A stretch of 64,000 nt of DNA from Gnetum montanum (GCA_015680685.1 MNCI01007621.1:1216801-1280800); one strand, 5' to 3'; positions 1 through 13,304 are shown, counted from the stretch's first letter. Numbers and translations are program-made. Notes: generated from the sequence alone by a model not told the origin.

Positions 1-1046
1 TGGAGCCACTGAGTGGTGTGAGCTACTTGTTAGAATAGGTTTCATTTTTTTAATTCTATATCATGATTTGTTGAATCATGAGCTTCACAAAATGATTTGG
101 TGGACCCTCATAATGAGTATATAATGAAATTTGAAGAGAGAGAGAGAGAGAGAGAGGTCTACCTTCTTTATCTTTTCCCTCCTCTGGAAGATCAATCGAA
201 TTCATAACAACATCCCAAATGGACCTCTTGAAGAAGTATTAAAGGCCATATACAATGATGAGGGTTTATTAGGCAACTTAACTAAACATCTCATGATATG
301 AGTTGCAAGTCATGTAGCCACTGAACAATATTAGTATTGACTAATATTTTTTTTTAGAACTATCTACTCAAGTTTCCAACAGTACAATTACTACTTTGAA
401 AAAACAAGTAAAGAAAATTAATTGTTAGTGGGAAGGAAGGTCCCAGTTCTAACAACATTTATATCAGTTTTCAATATCCATGCTTGAACGTAAAATAACA
501 AAAGGATTTGAGATAAAGAGATATGTCTTAATACTAATATTTGTATCAAAGCAAGATTCACCAAAAAATGATTGCACATCTTCTAAAAGATCTTCACTGT
601 GTCACTTGTTGCTAATCTTATATTGAGAATCATTACCATTAACTATAACATTCTTATTGACACTAGTTTTAATCTTCAAGTTAATAATATTCTTGTCATT
701 TGCCTTACAAGCTATCTATCTAAGCTTATCATTGTTTTCTTTAGTAAAAATACACATAGAAGATTTTATCTTCTTTAGATTCTTTTTTGCCATTTGATTA
801 AATTTATCATTGTTATTAACTTGATTTTTTTATATCTTTAACTTCATATTGTTTTTTTTTTCAACATCAGCACATTTTTTCTTTTCTTCATAATCTTTTT
901 TCTTGAGCAAAAAAGAACAACCTTTAAATAAATATCTATCACGATGGAAAAAGTTGTAAGAATTAAGAAGACTATAATATGTTATTGGCTAAATATAAGG
1001 TAGGAATACCAAATAAGAATATTGATTTCAACCAATGAATGTCTAC
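1..1046. other. Flank of element A, no supported gene
   Basis: AT-rich sequence with no convincing coding region. The minus-strand reading of about 540-960 is lysine- and asparagine-rich with few stops, but I recognise no family and give it no function. The last five bases (1042-1046, TCTAC) are the target-site duplication of element A and recur at 14241-14245. Confidence 0.5.
135..156. repeat. (AG)n microsatellite
   Basis: Eleven uninterrupted AG units, seen directly. Simple-sequence repeat outside any element I can delimit. Confidence 0.95.
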
Positions 1047-1983
1047 TGATGAGTGGTGAAGGGGTAACCTTACACCCAACCATACAAATCACGAAGTGTT
1101 TACACATGATTCGGTCAAATTCCATGAACTATCTAGTTTCTGGTGCACTAATCTTCTAAGAAGTGAACCTTGCCCTAATGATTGTTCATTGTCTTCACAA
1201 TTACACTTGTGAAGTACAAAGGTATGGTTAAGTGTAATCGAGGCATATGATATTTGTCATTTTATGTTTTATGGTTTTGATGCTTAAAGAGAGAGATGAA
1301 ATAAATTGAGAACTAATTTAATTTAACTATTTAACGAATCTCTAACTAGTCCTAACATAAGCATCAAGTCCCACTTTCCATACATGTCCTAAATCCACGT
1401 ATCCACTGTTGGGTTACCAAGTAATAATGCTGCTAGGATTACCAAGCGAATACGTATTTACGCTCGAAGCAATCGTACTTATGTGTTTAATCTATTTAGC
1501 TTATCTTGCTTAATTACTTAATTAGCTTAATTACTAAGAAACATTGAACAAATAATTGAAAACATTAAATGCATGAATAAAACATTTAAACTATCTAGAA
1601 TGCTACAAGGTTTATCAAAAAGCTCATTTTCATTGCTGCACACTGTTATGCTTAGGTACAACAGTGCTCAAATAAAGATTTGTACACTCAATGACTCATG
1701 CTGTGGGCACTTGGAAAAATGTTCTAACTTTCAAATGTAAAAACTACAAGAGTTTGGCTACTACTATGACTTGATGTCCCATAAACATGGCTGGGAGCTC
1801 GTATTTATAGTTTTTGCTACAAGACTGCGTTGATGGGGCCTCGTAGACGTAACAAACACTATGTCAACGTAGCCCCATCGACATGGCAACACCATGTAAA
1901 TGGGGCTCTATCAACATGGTGAGGGCCCATTGACAAGGTTGTGTTAATGGGGGTCCATTGATGCAACACTTTGATGCTCATCA
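1047..1983 (-). repeat. Element A 3' LTR
   Basis: Begins TGATGAGTGG and ends ATGCTCATCA. On the plus strand it contains TATTTATAG at 1802-1810, a TATA box when read on the element's sense strand. Between the TATA box and the LTR 5' end on the sense strand lie repeats of a GGGGCC(T)CGTAGACG-like motif and its inverted form (about 1830-1975). This replaces the GATATC-rich segment of the LTRs of B, C and D. The bases just inside, TACCCTCA, read TGAGGGTA on the sense strand and form the short purine tract. Confidence 0.92.
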
Positions 1984-2210
1984 TACCCTCACAACTAAAT
2001 GAAAACTCGTCCTCGAGTTCTTTTACAAAATTGGGAAGGTATGAGATTATTAACTGACTCTTAACAAAATAAACTAACTTGACAAAATTAAGTGCCTAGT
2101 GCACAGATCAACACATTACAAAAATTACGGTGGTTATGACACAAAATTGAGCACCATGACATGATTGCACAAAATCAGACAGCACTTTCTTTAATGGCAT
2201 GGAGAAGATT

Positions 2211-4915
2211 AGATAGTCCTAGGCGGTGAAGGCTCCTAAGGTTCTGAAGTATCTTCACCAGCTTCGAATACGTGCGGTAGCTAAGGCAGTTGTGGCTATC
2301 CTATTGCAGTTGCAACCTCTGATGGAAGGTGAAAGGCATCCAGTAATGCCTTCATCTTTTCCTCCTTACTTTGAGGATCATTCACAGTCCACGTAGCATC
2401 ACCAATGTGGGCTAGAATGGGGATATCCCACAAATAGGACATTATCGAGAACATCTCCTTCATGTTGAAAAACCAATCAATGAACTGTTTGCGTTTGATA
2501 TCGAATGCGCTAACTACATTTTGCAGCTCCTAGTAGTCATTTATCCTCTTGGCTAGGTTCGTAGCAGTTGATCGTTGATCAGTTAATCATGCCTTGAGAA
2601 CTTCAAGTTCAGCATTTGCCACCGCAAGCTTTTACTTAGTGTCTTTGTGATGCTTAAACTTGGCCTTGTACAACAAGTATGAGCTAGCCACTTACTTTTC
2701 TAATTTTTACCATAGTCTTTCAGTAGTTAACATGGCTACATTCGCATAACAGAGATTCACAAGCTCCAGGTATTTCATCATCTCTTCAATTTGCAACTCC
2801 TTCATGCAGATTTCTACTTTATTGTAGGCATCTATCCCATCAATGAGAGGTTGCCATAATTCTTTTCCTTGCTAGAGTTGTTGGAGGTTTTATTTACTTT
2901 CACCTTCATCAACTAGATGTGCTTTTCATTTACTTCTCTTTGTAGACTAGCTTATTCTTTGTAATGATTCTTGAGTCTCTCAAATTTGAGAGCCTCCAAT
3001 CAAGTGTCTACCTCAATTGCAATTTTCTGGCAAAGGACATAGACCTCCTGCATGGAAAGGTTTCTATTTTCTACTACCAATCTCCTTAATTCTATGTTTG
3101 CTCTAGCGAGTTTCTCATGTTGTTGATAGATAAAGTCTATTAATTATTATCTATGCTCATCAACATTCTGCAGGCGATGGTTCTTAGTGGTCAACTGTAC
3201 ATTTACCTAGTAGGTCTGATCCAGCCTTTTGAATTTTGTGGCCTCTACCAAGGATCAATAGAACACCACCATTTCCATTGCATCATCAACCCGTTTTAGT
3301 TTAGTGTGAAGTTTTTCCATAGCTTCATCTCTTTTCAATGTTGAGTTAAGAAATGCAGAGTCAACAATCTAGGCTCTTAATTTCACAATTTCAATAGCCA
3401 AGCATTCCTTCGGTGCCTTGGCTATTACAAGTTGCCCCTCTAAGATAATGTTCTTGCCCCTTACCTCAAGCAACTCCGACTAGGTTGTAGTAATATTGTC
3501 CAGAAGGTTAAAGACATCCGAAAGTAGTTGCCTCATTTCTACTAGTCAGTCTATCAATTCTTCATGTTGCACTACATTTATTCTATTGCTTGTGCTTCCT
3601 ATGAACATATGTACATCCTTGAGTGTAGTGAGATCTGGTACAGATGTTGTAGGTGTGTCAAGCATTTTGGCAACTCGATCAGCAACCACTTCTGCTATTG
3701 TCTCCTACCACATCAAGAAGGTCACAGCATTCCCCAGAGATTTCTGGAACTAACTGTTGTTCTGTAAGAGATACTGTGACCTCTCTGGCACTTGGATTTG
3801 ACCTTATGGGCAACTGCATTTTTTAGGTCAAGAAAATGAATCCACCTCCACCCATCAAGCTAATTGTTTGGGCCACCTTATTGAGGTGACTCATTATAGA
3901 TTTGTACATAGATGAGTCCTTGCCACTTGTGCCTACTAATTTCTCTTGTTCACTCAAGAGCCATTCTCGATATTTGCACAATCTTTGGACAGTTGCAGCA
4001 ATGTTTGGCACAGTTGTTTGAGTGGCAAGTGGAGGTGGTGGTTGTTGCTCCTCTTCTTGGATAGTTGTTTAGGCATCTTGTCTTTCATCATTTTCACCTA
4101 ATTAGCAGCTGAAAAATGTCTAATAACATCATTGGTGTAACGAACTATTCCTCCCTTCTAACAAAGTTTCCTAATGAGGCATGGGAAGTGAAGTGCCTTT
4201 CTTCCACATTCATTTTCTTTGAACTGCTTCTCCATCTCTAGATTGATCAACTATGGAAGGTTGACCAAGAATTTCCCACTTAAAGCAACACATGCTCGGG
4301 CAGAGAAGGCAGTGATTTTGCTTGGCCTCACCATGGGATTGAGGTGGAAGGCCACAATCTTGTAGTGAATCCTCTCTACTGGTGTAAACGTGCCAAACTA
4401 TTTTTGATCAATGCCATAGCACCATCGCATTCATTCTTTCCTGATGTTGGGATCTACTTGCATTAGGATTTCAACAAGACTTGTCCCTATCTCTGGCAAC
4501 CTGAGCACTTTAGCAATTTCCTGCACTGAGTAGGACACTAAGATGTCCTTGATTTTTACCATGGATCTAGGCTTCCTATTGTACCAGAATAAAAATGCCT
4601 CTTCCATGTACCACTCCCTAGTGGAAGTGATAATTGGCCACATGAGAGAAGCCTTTAGTTAGTCTTGCACTTATTTTGGTGCTTACTCTTCCTAAAGCAC
4701 CATTTTTGGACCTCCCTCGATTTGATCTAATTTAAGCAAGCCTTTGTCAAGGTCACCTCAAGATTTGCTTATGGTGCTAGTGCATCATCTTGATGAGAGT
4801 GTTCTATTGCTACTATCGGTTCTGGAATCTATCGAATATATTCCACCTCTACCTCTTCTCTAAGAGGACCTATTGCAATTAGTTCTTCTTGGGCCTATTA
4901 TTAGCCCCTTCCCAT
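2211..4915 (-). pseudogene. Element A ORF3 remnant (globular domain plus coiled coil)
   Basis: Lies between the pol-proximal noncoding region and the 3' LTR, the position of the third reading frame in Athila-type elements. The 70-residue open segment 4431-4643 (WPIITSTREWYMEEAFLFWY and onward) aligns with ORF3 of element C (WPILSESGAWYLGETYQFWH), and 4140-4400 reads into the LPFP.LI.KLC-like block and the TNDV motif seen in C. The left half (about 2300-3500) encodes a charged heptad-like helix resembling C's coiled coil. Many frameshifts and stops; the ATG at 4915 is a guess from similarity. Function is unknown. From memory the N-terminal part recalls the 'putative plant transposon protein' family. 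I see no signal peptide or membrane segment, so it does not look like an envelope protein. Confidence 0.7.
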
Positions 4916-5414
4916 TCTAGGTCATTTCTCCCTTGGTTGAGATGGTCCTGCTTCCTACATGTGCTTCCCTTTTGGTGCTATCTATGGTTACAACACATTT
5001 ATGGATTAGTAGATATAATGTGTAACTTCAAATTTTTTAAATACCTTCTTTCATTATTTAGTTACACTTTGGCTAAGGTTGGACCATGGTAGATTGATTA
5101 TTTTATTAATTATTTATTGTAGATGTCACCAGAGCTTATTGGAAAGGTTTAACTATTGTAATTTAGTGTTTAATAGTTGATTTTTCAGTTAAACCTTTGT
5201 GGGAGTTAGAAAAATTGTAAAAAAATTTCTATCAAAAATGGCATATTTGTGGCCCCTACGACGAAGAGCTTACCTCCAATAGTTGTAGGGTTGAAGAACA
5301 AAGTGATTTGGATAAACAGTTAGGAAGTTATGGGCTCTAGAAGGCTTTGGGCTCTAAAAAATTGAAAAACTCCCTTGCCGTTTGTAAGAAAATGTAAAAT
5401 TTTCCAAGTGGGGT

Positions 5415-5515
5415 CATGCATATATATAGAATTTTTCTGCCATGTCAACAGGGCCTCGTATACGAGTCTGCTTCATCGATGGGGCCTCGTATACAGTGCC
5501 CATAGGAAAAAATTT
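5415..5515 (-). promoter_or_regulatory. Element A putative internal promoter upstream of ORF3
   Basis: The plus strand has TATATATAG at 5421-5429 (sense CTATATATA) followed by two copies of a GGGCCTCGTATACG motif (about 5450-5500). The same TATA-plus-GGGGCCTCGTAGACG arrangement forms the U3 of this element's LTRs. The site lies about 500 bases upstream of ORF3 on the sense strand. Element C has the matching layout with its own LTR motif. Promoter activity is an inference from layout and similarity. Confidence 0.55.
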
Positions 5516-6960
5516 GAAACTTGAATATCTTGAAAAATATAAGGAATTTTTCAATGAATTTAGGGTCCATGGAATTCTAGAAAAGCCAAGAATATGATAA
5601 AATCATTAAAGAGGGGCTTTGAAAGCTCAAAATTGAAAAATTCGATGAAGAATATGTTTAATGAACAAAATATGTAAAGGAGCACATGGTTTGATGTAGA
5701 AGATGGGTGTACAAAAGATTCTAAATGCAAAAATGCCTAGGGATAAGGTGCTTAATGAACCCAACCAAGGGATATACAAGTGGGTCCTCCTCTTAGTAGG
5801 CACATGCCTTGTTTGCCCTTGTATAACCTAAACCTAAGGAGGCTATGGGCCCCATAGGCGATTAATTATCAATGGAAGTTAAGGACCAAAACCCAGAAAA
5901 TTCTACCTAGGAATTCAAATACGTTAGACCAAGACACAGAATCAAGAACATGGACTTCGACAGTGAGGTGAGTATCGGACAACATAGATGGATGATGGAG
6001 AAGGTGGAAAGGAATTCCAAACTAAGGTGATAAAAATCCCTTTATGGAGTTTGTGTTTAAGAATGGCCTGAGAAGATCTATTCTTAGTCCATACCAAAAC
6101 CAACCTCTTCGCATCACTACTCCAAGACTGATCCACCCCCTCAAGACACAAGAGTGTTTCCACAAAACAACCACTGTTCTAGAAGAAAAGAGAAGTAGGA
6201 AGTGAGAGAGGACCTTAGTTAGAGAGGACCTTTAAGCATGGGTAACATGTCTTTCTAGTCCCATAACTAGTGCTTGTAGCCTGTTTATTTGTCTCTAAGA
6301 TATGTGCTTTAAATTTCCATCATGTTTTTTTTTTATTTGAATTCTTGGATGGGAACCATACCATGCAAAGACTTTATTTAACATCTTTTTATTGGTCAAA
6401 ATGAAATGGTCAAAATTCCATAAAAAACACTCAAGCACCCAAGTAAGTAGAAGAGTACAAAGAGTATTGAGTTTCCTTGAAGTCACACCCTATGAAAACC
6501 TTTGAATCTTTCTCAATTTCGGAAACTACTAAGGTCACAAATTTATTAAAAGTTGTCTTAATGAAAGGGACCTCAAACTTCCAAAACAAGAAAAACCATA
6601 GAGTTTGTGAATGAATGGATGTTTTGGACTCCCTACCTATTCCATGAAAAAGAAACCATAACTTAGCCATCAGTATAAAAATTGAAAGATAGAAACCAGA
6701 CATTAGCAAACAAAACATAAAGCACAAACCACCATTAGTAATAGCTATAGCACCACTGTGTCATGTGGCAATAAAGCACTTTTGTTATCAAGAATTTGAA
6801 AATCACACTTAAACAAAACAAAGTAAAATATATAAGAAAGTATAAAATATCTAAGAAAGATTCAAATGTACTTATGATGGTGTAAAATAGAAAAAAAAAT
6901 TAAAATCAAAAAAATGTAAAATGAATAACTTGTAAAATAAAAAATGTGAAAAAAAATATC
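5516..6960 (-). other. Element A conserved noncoding region between pol and ORF3
   Basis: No reading frame, yet several short blocks are shared with the same place in B and C: AAGTGGGTCCTCC near 5779, CCATAACTAGTGCTTGTAGC near 6261 (A and B), and CCTTGAAGTCACACCC near 6475. An A-rich tract with repeated AAAAT units (6880-6960) borders the end of pol, as in B and C. The blocks may be cis signals (splicing, packaging or export); the sequence does not say which. Confidence 0.6.
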
Positions 6961-6961
6961 A

Positions 6962-8290
6962 AAAACTAAGGAGCCATATAGATGATTAGGATGAATGGCC
7001 ATCTCCCCCATGATTGCATTGGAAGGAGGAGATCTAAAAAATTGAGTGTGGTTGTCCATCCATTGAGGTATTTATTGCACAGGCTTGCTTTGGCTTGTAG
7101 AAAGGCTTTATTTGTTGGATGTTGACCAACTACTTTTTGTTTGATCTCTTAGGTTTGTATATGATCATGGCCTTAGAAGGAAAATTTTTGTCAATTATAT
7201 AAGGTCCCTCCCACAACGTTTGGAACTTTGTTTTCTAGGATATGTGTGTGGGGTTCCAATAGAGAACCTTATCTCCCAGTTGAAATTTCACTTTCCATAT
7301 TCTAAGGTCATGTCATTGTTTGTTGTATGCCTTGTGCACTTCATTCAAAGATAGGGCTACTAATCAATTTACATCTAGCACATTTAGGTTGATCAATCTT
7401 ACTCTTTGTGATAGGCTTAGGTCAAGGTCCAACTCACAAGCTATTGAGAACGTACAAAGCTCAAATTAGACTAGACGTATTGGAAGTTTTCCGTACACTA
7501 GCTCATAGGGAGAGTAGCCAATAGAGAGTTTCCATGTTGAGTGGTAGGCCCAAATGGCATCGTTGAGTTTTGTGTTCCAATCTCTCCTATATTTGCTTAT
7601 GGTCCTTGTTAGGATCTATGTAATCTCCTTATTGGTAACTTCTACTTGACCATTGGCTTGGGGGGTGATAGGGTGTTATTAATTTATGTTCAACCCCTAA
7701 GTGTTGCATCAACTTTTGAAAGATGGCACCTGTAAAATGGATTCCATTATTAGAAATTAGTGCACGTGGCACCCCAAACTTGTTTACAATATGTTGTTGT
7801 ACAAATCTAGCAATAGTGGATGGTGTACAATCGATGATGGCTGCTATTTCTGCCCATTTGGTGCAGTAGTCTACTACTATAATGATGTATGCCTTTCCAT
7901 TAGACATGGGCATGATGGAACCCATGAAGTTTATGCCCCATATGTTAAAGGGTTTCAATGGTTAAATCCACTATTGAGGATCCTCCATTCAAGTGATCAT
8001 CCCACCATCTCATTTACAATGCTTACAAGATCAAACAAATTGGTGGACATCCCTAAAGATTATAGGCCAATAGTATCTTGCCATCAATATTTTTATGGCC
8101 GTGCATCTTCTTGCATAGTGGCCTCTGCAAGGGCCTTTGTGAGCATCTTGGAGAATGTGCAATTGATCCACATTAGCGACACACCAATGAACCAAGCTAT
8201 TGATGCACACTTTGTAAAGGTGTCCATTGATTTCCATGAAGTACTTAGCCTGATGAAAAAACTGTTATTTCTTCCTAAAGTCTAGATCTT
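6962..8290 (-). pseudogene. Element A integrase remnant
   Basis: The sense strand encodes an HHCC-type zinc finger region (DAHKGPCRGHY ... RYYWPIIFRDVHQFV), then GINFMG, LISNNGIHF and HKLITPYHP. The zinc-finger His that is lost in B is kept here. Both aspartates expected at GIDF and SDNG read Asn, so the catalytic triad is broken. A C-terminal part continues to about 6962, where similarity to B ends. Multiple stops. Confidence 0.8.
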
Positions 8291-8429
8291 GTTGTATCTC
8301 CTGAGTAAGAAGGTAAGTGAGGATGCCATCATACCATTTTGATTCAGTAGGCACTTGGTCATTTATTACTCCTGTAAAGAGAAGTTCATTTGGAAATTGA
8401 TCAGAGAGTGAACTCTCCTCCTCTTTATT

Positions 8430-9720
8430 AACCCATCTTAACTAAGAGAGGTGGTCAACGACCACATTCTCAGTTCCTTTCCAATCTACCATTGTAAGAT
8501 TGAATTCTTGCAAGATCACAAGCCATCGTATGATACAGGGGCTTACCGTTGGCTTGTTCATTAGGAAGCAGATGGCACTATGATCTGTGTGTACAAATAC
8601 TTTATAGCCAAGCACATAGTGCCTAAAGTTTTCGAGAGCATAGATCACTACCATCAATTCTTTCTCAATTGTGGTGTTATTCAATTATGCACCCACAATG
8701 CTTCTGCTTATGTAGTGGATGTAATATGGATGTTTCTTATCATACAACTACATAAGCATGGATCCTAAGGCATAATTAAATGCATCTGTCATTATATGAA
8801 ATGGCTTGGACCAGTTTGGTGCCTGTAGAATTGGAGTTTCTACGAGTTTTTCCTTTAGTAGTTAGAATGCATGTTCGCACTTCTTAGTCTAGACAAATGG
8901 AGCATCTTTCTTTGTAAGCTTAACCAACAACTTTGTGATCTTAGAAAAATTATCTATGAATCACTGGTAGTAGCTAGTATGTCCAAGGAATGATTAGATG
9001 TCTTTGACTATCTCTGATTAGTATGTAATTCCTTAGATGACCCTTATCTTTTTTGGGTCTACCTCAATCCATACCTGAGTAATTCTATGCCCCATTACTA
9101 TGCCTTCCTAGGCCATTAAATGGCATTTTTAGTAATTGAGCCTAAGGTTTATTTCAACACATCTTTTCAAAACCTGCTCAAGACAATCCAGGGCTTGCTC
9201 AAATGTAGTCCCATAGGTAGAGAAGTCATCCATAAATACTTCTACCTTGCTACCAATTTGTTATTGAAAAATGTTAATGACTAACCATTGAAATGTTGCA
9301 GGGACATTGCATAGATCAAATGGCATCTTACAATGTGCACAAGTCCCCTAGGGACTTGTGAATGTTGTCTTGGCATGATCATCTAGCATGATCTAGATCT
9401 GGTTATAGCCACTATAACCATACAAGAAGCTATAATAACAATGCCCAAAGATAGTGTTTAACACTTGGTCCACAAATGGTAATGAAAAGATGATCTTTAA
9501 ATGTTGCCATATTTAATAGCCTAAAGTCGATGTAGATCCACCACTTGCCACCTTTCTTTGACACAATTACAAGTGGGCTAATCCATTCACTATTTGTGAT
9601 GGGATAAATGAACCTTCACTTGATGATTTGTTTTATTTCCTCCTTGACGATCTACTTCAACTTGGGGTTCAGTTGCCTCTATGATTACCTTCTTGGCTTC
9701 ATGACAGGGTTAGTGTAGAT
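8430..9720 (-). pseudogene. Element A reverse transcriptase and RNase H remnant
   Basis: RNase H is seen in 8442-8684 (EKELMVVIYAL, HTDHSAICFL, VVDHLS). Reverse transcriptase motifs follow upstream on the sense strand, including a complete VFMDDFSTYG box near 9210-9245, the box that is damaged in B. The reading is broken by many stops (often TAG) and frameshifts. It polymerised cDNA and removed the RNA template when active; now nonfunctional. Confidence 0.8.
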
Positions 9721-10640
9721 ACGATGCTGGCATATCCTTGGATCAATTCTTGTCAGTTCAGGATATGACCAAGCAAAGGCTATTGGCCATTTGTTGACCA
9801 CTTTCAACGGCTTGTCTTTTTATATGGGAGCAAGATTTGCATTAATTATAACTAGCTTACCATGATTTAAAAATGCATATTCCATGTCGATTGCTAGAGT
9901 TTTTAACTCTAGGAGCTCTTGCTTAAAATAATCAAGGATTACCAATTCTCCCCAATAGGTATCATCATCTTCATCATCAAAGAGTTAGTGATGAACTTGT
10001 TCAAGTTTATTCATGCCTTCAACATAAGCACATGTTAGGCTCTCAATAGGTTCTATGCATAGTGTGCTGCTATCAGAGTCAGTTGTCAACCACTAGGTGC
10101 CCTTCTATTTTGTGGTTGTTGTGTATAGGCACCTTTTGATATCTATTTCATGTACACACTGATTACATGTTGTAATGAATGTACTCTTAATGGAACATAT
10201 TTTCTGCATGCAATTGCACCCATTATTACTGTATGTGATGCATGGAACACGCTTCTTCTTTAGCCATCCAAATTCATTTTCCTTAGAGATTTCCAAGGAG
10301 AGGTTCCTAATGCCCATTCATGCATCAATCATGCTTAACCAAGCCCTTCCCCTAATGATGAGGAAGTCACCTTTGCAGTTTTCTACCTTGATCATTAGAA
10401 AATCGACAGGGTAGGATCACTTGCAAACTATAGTCACAATGTCCTCCACTAATCCCAAAGGAAAGTGATTGACTAGTTTGCCAATTCCAAATGGATGTTG
10501 CTCTTGTTGAGAGGTGGTAGGTTCCAGGCCTTGTACATGTCATGAGAGATGAGATTGACACTAGAACCAGAATCAAGAAGAGCCTTGCATGGCTCATGTC
10601 CAGTGATCTACAAGTAAATGAGAGGACTTCCCAGATCAGA
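9721..10640 (-). pseudogene. Element A protease and linker remnant
   Basis: The sense strand has CKALLDSGSSVNLIS near 10540-10580, the aspartic protease active-site loop (DSG), followed by the downstream GIRNLSLEISKENEFG segment (10105-10317) that matches NLSLEISKKNTFG in element B. Retroviral-type pepsin-like protease that would cleave the Gag-Pol precursor. Broken by stops. Confidence 0.72.
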
Positions 10641-13160
10641 TCTCTTCATGGAAAGGTTGTCAACCTTGATCCAATTGGAAATAGCATGAGTTAACATCAT
10701 AGTGTAGATCTGAAATGGTGTCTAGTTTGAAGGGGAATCGAATGTGTTTGATGCAGAGGATGAGGGTGTTGGAGATATAGGACGACTAGTTGCATTAGGT
10801 TGTAAAGGTTTGGAAGGACTGTTGGATCAGAATAAGGGTTGTTTCCTAGATTGATTGTCTGAACCACTCAACTAGAAGGCTGATTGTGAATGTACAACCC
10901 TCATAGCATTTTGTTGTTGTAGCTATGAGGTAATTTCACCCTACATGGATGGAGCATGAGGTAAATGGGTTGAGGGTGAAGGGATGTGTGCACATGAATG
11001 TAGAGGATGATATGGATATGGGTGCTCCCCTCAAGTAGATGGTGAATGAGTTTTATGATACTCTAGAGGGTAATAGTGATGTTGGAATGAGGTGTGGCTT
11101 GCAAAGCTTCGTGGAGAAACAAGATTTTGAACATAGTACCCATATGAATCTGGTTGCCTATAACGGTATTGTTGTCTTGGTAGTGGCATTTCTCATGATT
11201 GTGGTTGGTGCCACTATTGATATTATTCATATGGTTGTGGTGGGGCTCCACTCGAATAGTAAGTTTGTTGTTTCTGGTGGAACTACCTTGGATTACCTTG
11301 AGAATAAGACAACCATCTAGGAGCTTGCCTTCATGCTAGTTAAGGATTCAATGCGTACATCCTAGACTCTTGTAAGTGTGACACCATAGGGAAACATCCC
11401 TTAGGATGTTCATACTAATAGATGTCACACACAACATCCTCATTAGAGTCTATCTTCACAACTTCTTCTACTATAGCAGCTTTGCCCCTACCTCTCTAGT
11501 AGGCACATTCAGCTTCTTTCCACCTCTTGCGATCATGATCACTATTTTGCTCTTTGGATTCTTTAGCAATCTTCATAGCAGTTTAGAATTTTTCATCCAA
11601 AGAGTCACATAACTTATCAACCTTTGCCAAAATATTGAAAATAGATTTTTCGATGGACAAGGTTTTCCTATTCACCACCTCGTCGAGTGATGACTCCTGC
11701 TCATCACAAAATCAAACCTCCCTTTTCCTTATGGAAGGATCCCTATTATATTCTTTTGTACTTTTCCTTTTTCACAACTCACCTTCTTCTTTTGTTACTT
11801 GCTCTGTCAGCCTCTGTATATGATGATCTCTTAGTTCAAATAGTCTCCCTTGGACATAAATCCTAATAGTTCTTTTGGTTTCTACTCTAAGCCCATCTAT
11901 GATGTGGTAGAGATGTTTCCTCTAAGAATAATCATGGCTAGGACATCAATGTAAGAGAGAATGGTATCTGCTTATGGTAGCATCCAAGGGCTCATGTATT
12001 CCTTATTTTGAGCCTTGGATTTGCCTTCTCAAGTTGGGCACTCTAGAGTACATCTGGTATGTATCATTGAATAGCTAAAGCATTGTACTCCATCAGTGGA
12101 TAGATTCCAGCTCCAAGGATAGATACTAGCTTTCTGCTTCCTTGATGAGTGTCCTAGGGAAGAGTTTGATTTCTGTCAATCACTTTCAATGTTTTGTAAG
12201 GCGCAGGCATCATGAAAGGCTTGTAGATGGTTTTGTGAATTAGAGTTATATTTCCCCCTACTCTAATCTTGGGATATTGTTCATGTCTAAGCACTTGATC
12301 TAACTATATTTCACATGCCTAGTTGGAAGCTTGACTACCTTTGCAATGTTAAGCATACTTCAAGTTGCCAACAAAGGCTCACCATCATCATTATTTCGTT
12401 GTCATCAATGATGTCCTCTATTACCCCTTTGATTATCTTGGGCATGGCAATTAGTATTATTGTCTCACTGCTCACCTCCATCACGATTGTTCCTTCTGCG
12501 GCATCTTTCAGAACCGGAAGAAGAAGAAGAAAGAAATTCAGATGAAGAGGGTGAAGAGGGAGAAGGATTGCCACCACTGTGGTGTCTGCCAATTCCCCTT
12601 CGGTTATCACGGCCACGTTCATCATTTTTTTTATCGTCATGACACTTGTCTGAGCTCTTACCTTGACTACCATCTTTCCTTGAACTTGGATTGTTAATAG
12701 TAGATTGTAGATTCAGAACCACACCCCCATCATTAGTAATAAGAGGTGGAGAATTTTCAGGCTAAGAGCCCTTAGAGGGAGGGTCCTTTTTGTCATCTTG
12801 GTTCAACAAGAACAAGGGATAGGTGAACCATTTTCCCTTCACATCCACATGATGCTTCTCCTAGTGTTGATATCACCTACCTTGTGTTTCAGTGGGTTCG
12901 TAGTCTTAGTAGTCATATTCATGCACAACATACTCTTCTTGAAGATTGTGGATGCCTAGCTTCATAAGAGTTTGAAACAACATCATGGGCACAGATTGAT
13001 AAGGAGGCATTACAATGTTGCCTTCCATATCACACCATCACAATTACTCATCCTGATGTAGGATGAAACTCATTTGGATGAGTATATATCACTTTGCACT
13101 CCTATGGGACCAACGATTTTGTATCATTTCAACTATGACAAAAGAAAGACATTTTGCAAA
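10641..13160 (-). pseudogene. Element A gag remnant
   Basis: Matches element B gag in order: an N-terminal segment near the primer site, a Ser/Arg/His-rich low-complexity linker (12465-12722, with PSPSSPSSSEFLSSSSS), the conserved capsid-like block (about 11850-12300, heavily mutated), a charged linker and a Pro/Gln-rich tail. Nucleocapsid-like structural protein of the virus-like particle. The start is approximate and no intact frame remains. Confidence 0.7.
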
Positions 13161-13284
13161 ACAAATAAAACATCAATGTGCTTTTGTAGTTATATTATTT
13201 GGAAATGATGTTCACCTTAGGGTTTGTCCAATAATCTTAATGATATTCACTAAACCTAGATAGCACATGTTTCAACAAAAGAAA

Positions 13285-13304
13285 GTCCCTAGCAATGACA
13301 CCAA
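13285..13304 (-). other. Element A primer-binding site (tRNA-Asp type)
   Basis: Read on the sense strand directly after the 5' LTR: TTGGTGTCATTGCTAGGGAC. It differs from element B's TTGGCGCCGTTGCCGGGGAC at five positions, all C-to-T or G-to-A. Complementary to the 3' end of plant tRNA-Asp as I recall it. Confidence 0.85.

Noticed and set aside
540-960. Lys/Asn-rich minus-strand reading in the left flank as a host exon
   Set aside because: Several stops, AT-rich composition alone explains the Lys/Asn bias, and no splice or family signal was recognised.
11039-11320. Plus-strand 93-residue frame in element A
   Set aside because: Antisense to the gag tail of A; no recognisable similarity.
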